Shown: in pieces, positions 63,021 through 64,000 of the stretch
Layout: each line of letters opens with the position of its first letter
Numbering within the stretch: position 1 is the stretch's first letter
NCBI RefSeq assembly: GCF_027125355.1
Contig: NZ_CP114052.1
Span: 930,001-994,000, forward strand
Source of the DNA: Peptostreptococcus equinus
GTDB lineage: Bacteria; Bacillota; Clostridia; Peptostreptococcales; Peptostreptococcaceae
Direction of reading: 5' to 3'
Length of the DNA: 64,000 nt
The notes under the pieces: generated by a model
Told to the model about the DNA's origin: nothing
Seen by the model: the letters and a program-made list of their open reading frames with translations, nothing else
Databases searched by the model: none
Program-made: the position numbers and the translations under genes

Positions 63021-63998
63021 TTATTTTAGTTTACTAGCTATTAATTCAACTAAGTCAGAAGTTCTGCTAGCATAACCCCATTCATTATCATACCATGAAA
63101 GTACTTTCACTAGTCCATCTTCCATAATCATAGTTGATAGCCCATCAACAATAGAAGATCTTTTATCTCCCTTATAGTCAATAGATACTAGTGGTTTATC
63201 TGAGAATCCTAAGATACCTTTCATTTCGTTTTTAGAAGCTTCTAATAAAGCTTGATTAATTTCTTCTACAGTTACATCTTTCTTTGCAACATTTACTACC
63301 AAATCCACTATTGAAACGGTCTGAGTAGGAACTCTTAAAGAGAAACCATTTAATTTACCCTTTAATTCTGGTAAAACTAAAGCAACGGCTTTAGCAGCAC
63401 CTGTAGTAGTAGGTATTATTGAAGCACCACATGCTCTAGATCTTCTTAAATCTTTATGAGTTTTATCTAATACTTGCTGATCGTTTGTATAAGCATGTAC
63501 AGTAGTCATCATACCATTTTCTATAGTGAACTTTTCGTGTAAGACTTTAGCAACTGGTGCCAAGCAATTTGTAGTACAAGAAGCATTAGAAACTATATTA
63601 TGTACTTCATTATCATATTTTTCATCATTTACTCCAAGAACTATAGTAAGATCTTCGCCTTTTGCTGGACAAGTTATTACAACTTTTTTTGCACCTGCAT
63701 TTATATGTCCCATAGTAGTTTCTCTATCCTTAAATTTGCCTGTATTTTCTACTACTATATCAACTCCTAAATCCTTCCAAGGAATTTCTTCAGGAGTAGC
63801 CATTCTTGTTATCTTTATTTCTCTTCCGTTTACTATTATTGTATCATTATCTTTAACTTCAACATCACCATCAAAAATACCAAAGCTTGAATCGTACTGG
63901 AATAAATGAGCAAGTGTTTCAGCGTTTGCTCTAGCATTTATTGCAACTACTTCATAATTTACATCATTATTTTCAGATATTCTTAATACCGATCTTCC
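63021..63998 (-). CDS. gapA: Glyceraldehyde-3-phosphate dehydrogenase, C-terminal part (5' end outside window)
   Basis: Glycolytic enzyme. The frame is open to the right window edge (reading GRSVLRISENNDVNYEVVAI), so only the first few residues are missing; the ATG at 63803 is internal. Visible features are the NAD-domain segment ANAETLAHLFQYDSSFG, the catalytic SNASCTTNCLAP, the substrate loop GAAKAVALVLPELKGKLNG and SWYDNEWGYASR at the end. No adjacent glycolytic genes are inside the window. Confidence 0.97.
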   Translation of the reverse strand, partial: GRSVLRISENNDVNYEVVAINARANAETLAHLFQYDSSFGIFDGDVEVKDNDTIIVNGREIKITRMATPEEIPWKDLGVDIVVENTGKFKDRETTMGHINAGAKKVVITCPAKGEDLTIVLGVNDEKYDNEVHNIVSNASCTTNCLAPVAKVLHEKFTIENGMMTTVHAYTNDQQVLDKTHKDLRRSRACGASIIPTTTGAAKAVALVLPELKGKLNGFSLRVPTQTVSIVDLVVNVAKKDVTVEEINQALLEASKNEMKGILGFSDKPLVSIDYKGDKRSSIVDGLSTMIMEDGLVKVLSWYDNEWGYASRTSDLVELIASKLK

Positions 63999-64000
63999 TA

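Noticed and set aside
1..64000. tRNA and rRNA genes
   Set aside because: No TTCGA-type tRNA arms with matching acceptor stems and no rRNA-like conserved stretches were noticed; a tRNAscan run would settle this.

Overview
The window is AT-rich, tightly packed bacterial DNA. Shine-Dalgarno sites are strong (AGGAGG type), TTG and GTG starts are common, and intrinsic terminators are frequent. The gene set is that of an anaerobic low-GC Firmicute: class III ribonucleotide reductase NrdDG, a HesB-like Cys-rich protein, the mutS-mutL-miaA order and thiamine salvage. It fits a relative of Peptostreptococcaceae/Clostridia, but the species cannot be fixed from sequence alone. No rRNA, tRNA, insertion sequence, prophage or CRISPR array was seen. 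Both window edges cut genes: glnS on the left (5' end missing) and gapA on the right (5' end missing).

Layout. 1-9.4 kb: glnS, then a phosphate/stress block (exopolyphosphatase, polyphosphate kinase, a RelA/SpoT-type alarmone synthetase, a MoaA-like protein lacking every Fe-S cysteine, a Na/Pi cotransporter) and an Mrp/NBP35 ATPase. 9.4-17.3 kb: an LSm/Hfq-like small protein, a NUDIX hydrolase and GIY-YIG pair, a GntR-ABC membrane operon whose last gene is frameshifted at an (AT)7 tract, a DUF3810-like protein without its zinc motif, and a short-chain CHR transporter pair. 17.4-25.9 kb: Sel1/TPR protein, CorA, a methyltransferase, TypA/BipA, a small membrane protein, and CopA behind a palindromic operator. 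26-34.3 kb: a two-component system followed by two tandem AzgA-type purine permeases, an ABC-F ATPase and an orphan serine-recombinase-like protein with Thr in place of the nucleophilic Ser. 34.3-38.2 kb: a NUDIX protein, then a TPP riboswitch driving a thiamine-binding protein and ThiXYZ-like ABC importer, ending in a broken rhodanese gene.

38.3-44.4 kb: a rhodanese lipoprotein followed by a six-gene cluster: DUF2064-kinase fusion, TVP38 protein, family-2 glycosyltransferase, CCG Fe-S protein, ArsS-like radical SAM protein and C_GCAxxG_C_C protein. This matches the poorly understood rSAM/selenodomain neighbourhood. 44.6-46.4 kb: three small DUF2975-like membrane proteins plus a Cro/C1 regulator. 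46.6-54.2 kb: mutS-mutL-miaA, a Met-gamma-lyase-like PLP enzyme (no hfq at the usual position) and a YbaK deacylase. 54.2-59.2 kb: nrdD behind NrdR-like boxes, a tocopherol-cyclase-like gene on the other strand, nrdG and a HesB-like protein. 59.3-64 kb: PAP2 phosphatase, trmB, an M50-like membrane protein, DegV and gapA.

The strongest candidates for undescribed biology are the cysteine-less MoaA homologue coupled to an alarmone synthetase inside a polyphosphate/phosphate neighbourhood, and the rSAM/selenodomain cluster with its fused transferase-kinase. A recurring theme is pseudoenzymes or enzymes with altered key residues: the MoaA-like protein, the DUF3810-like protein, the recombinase, the kinase domain and one ABC-F site.
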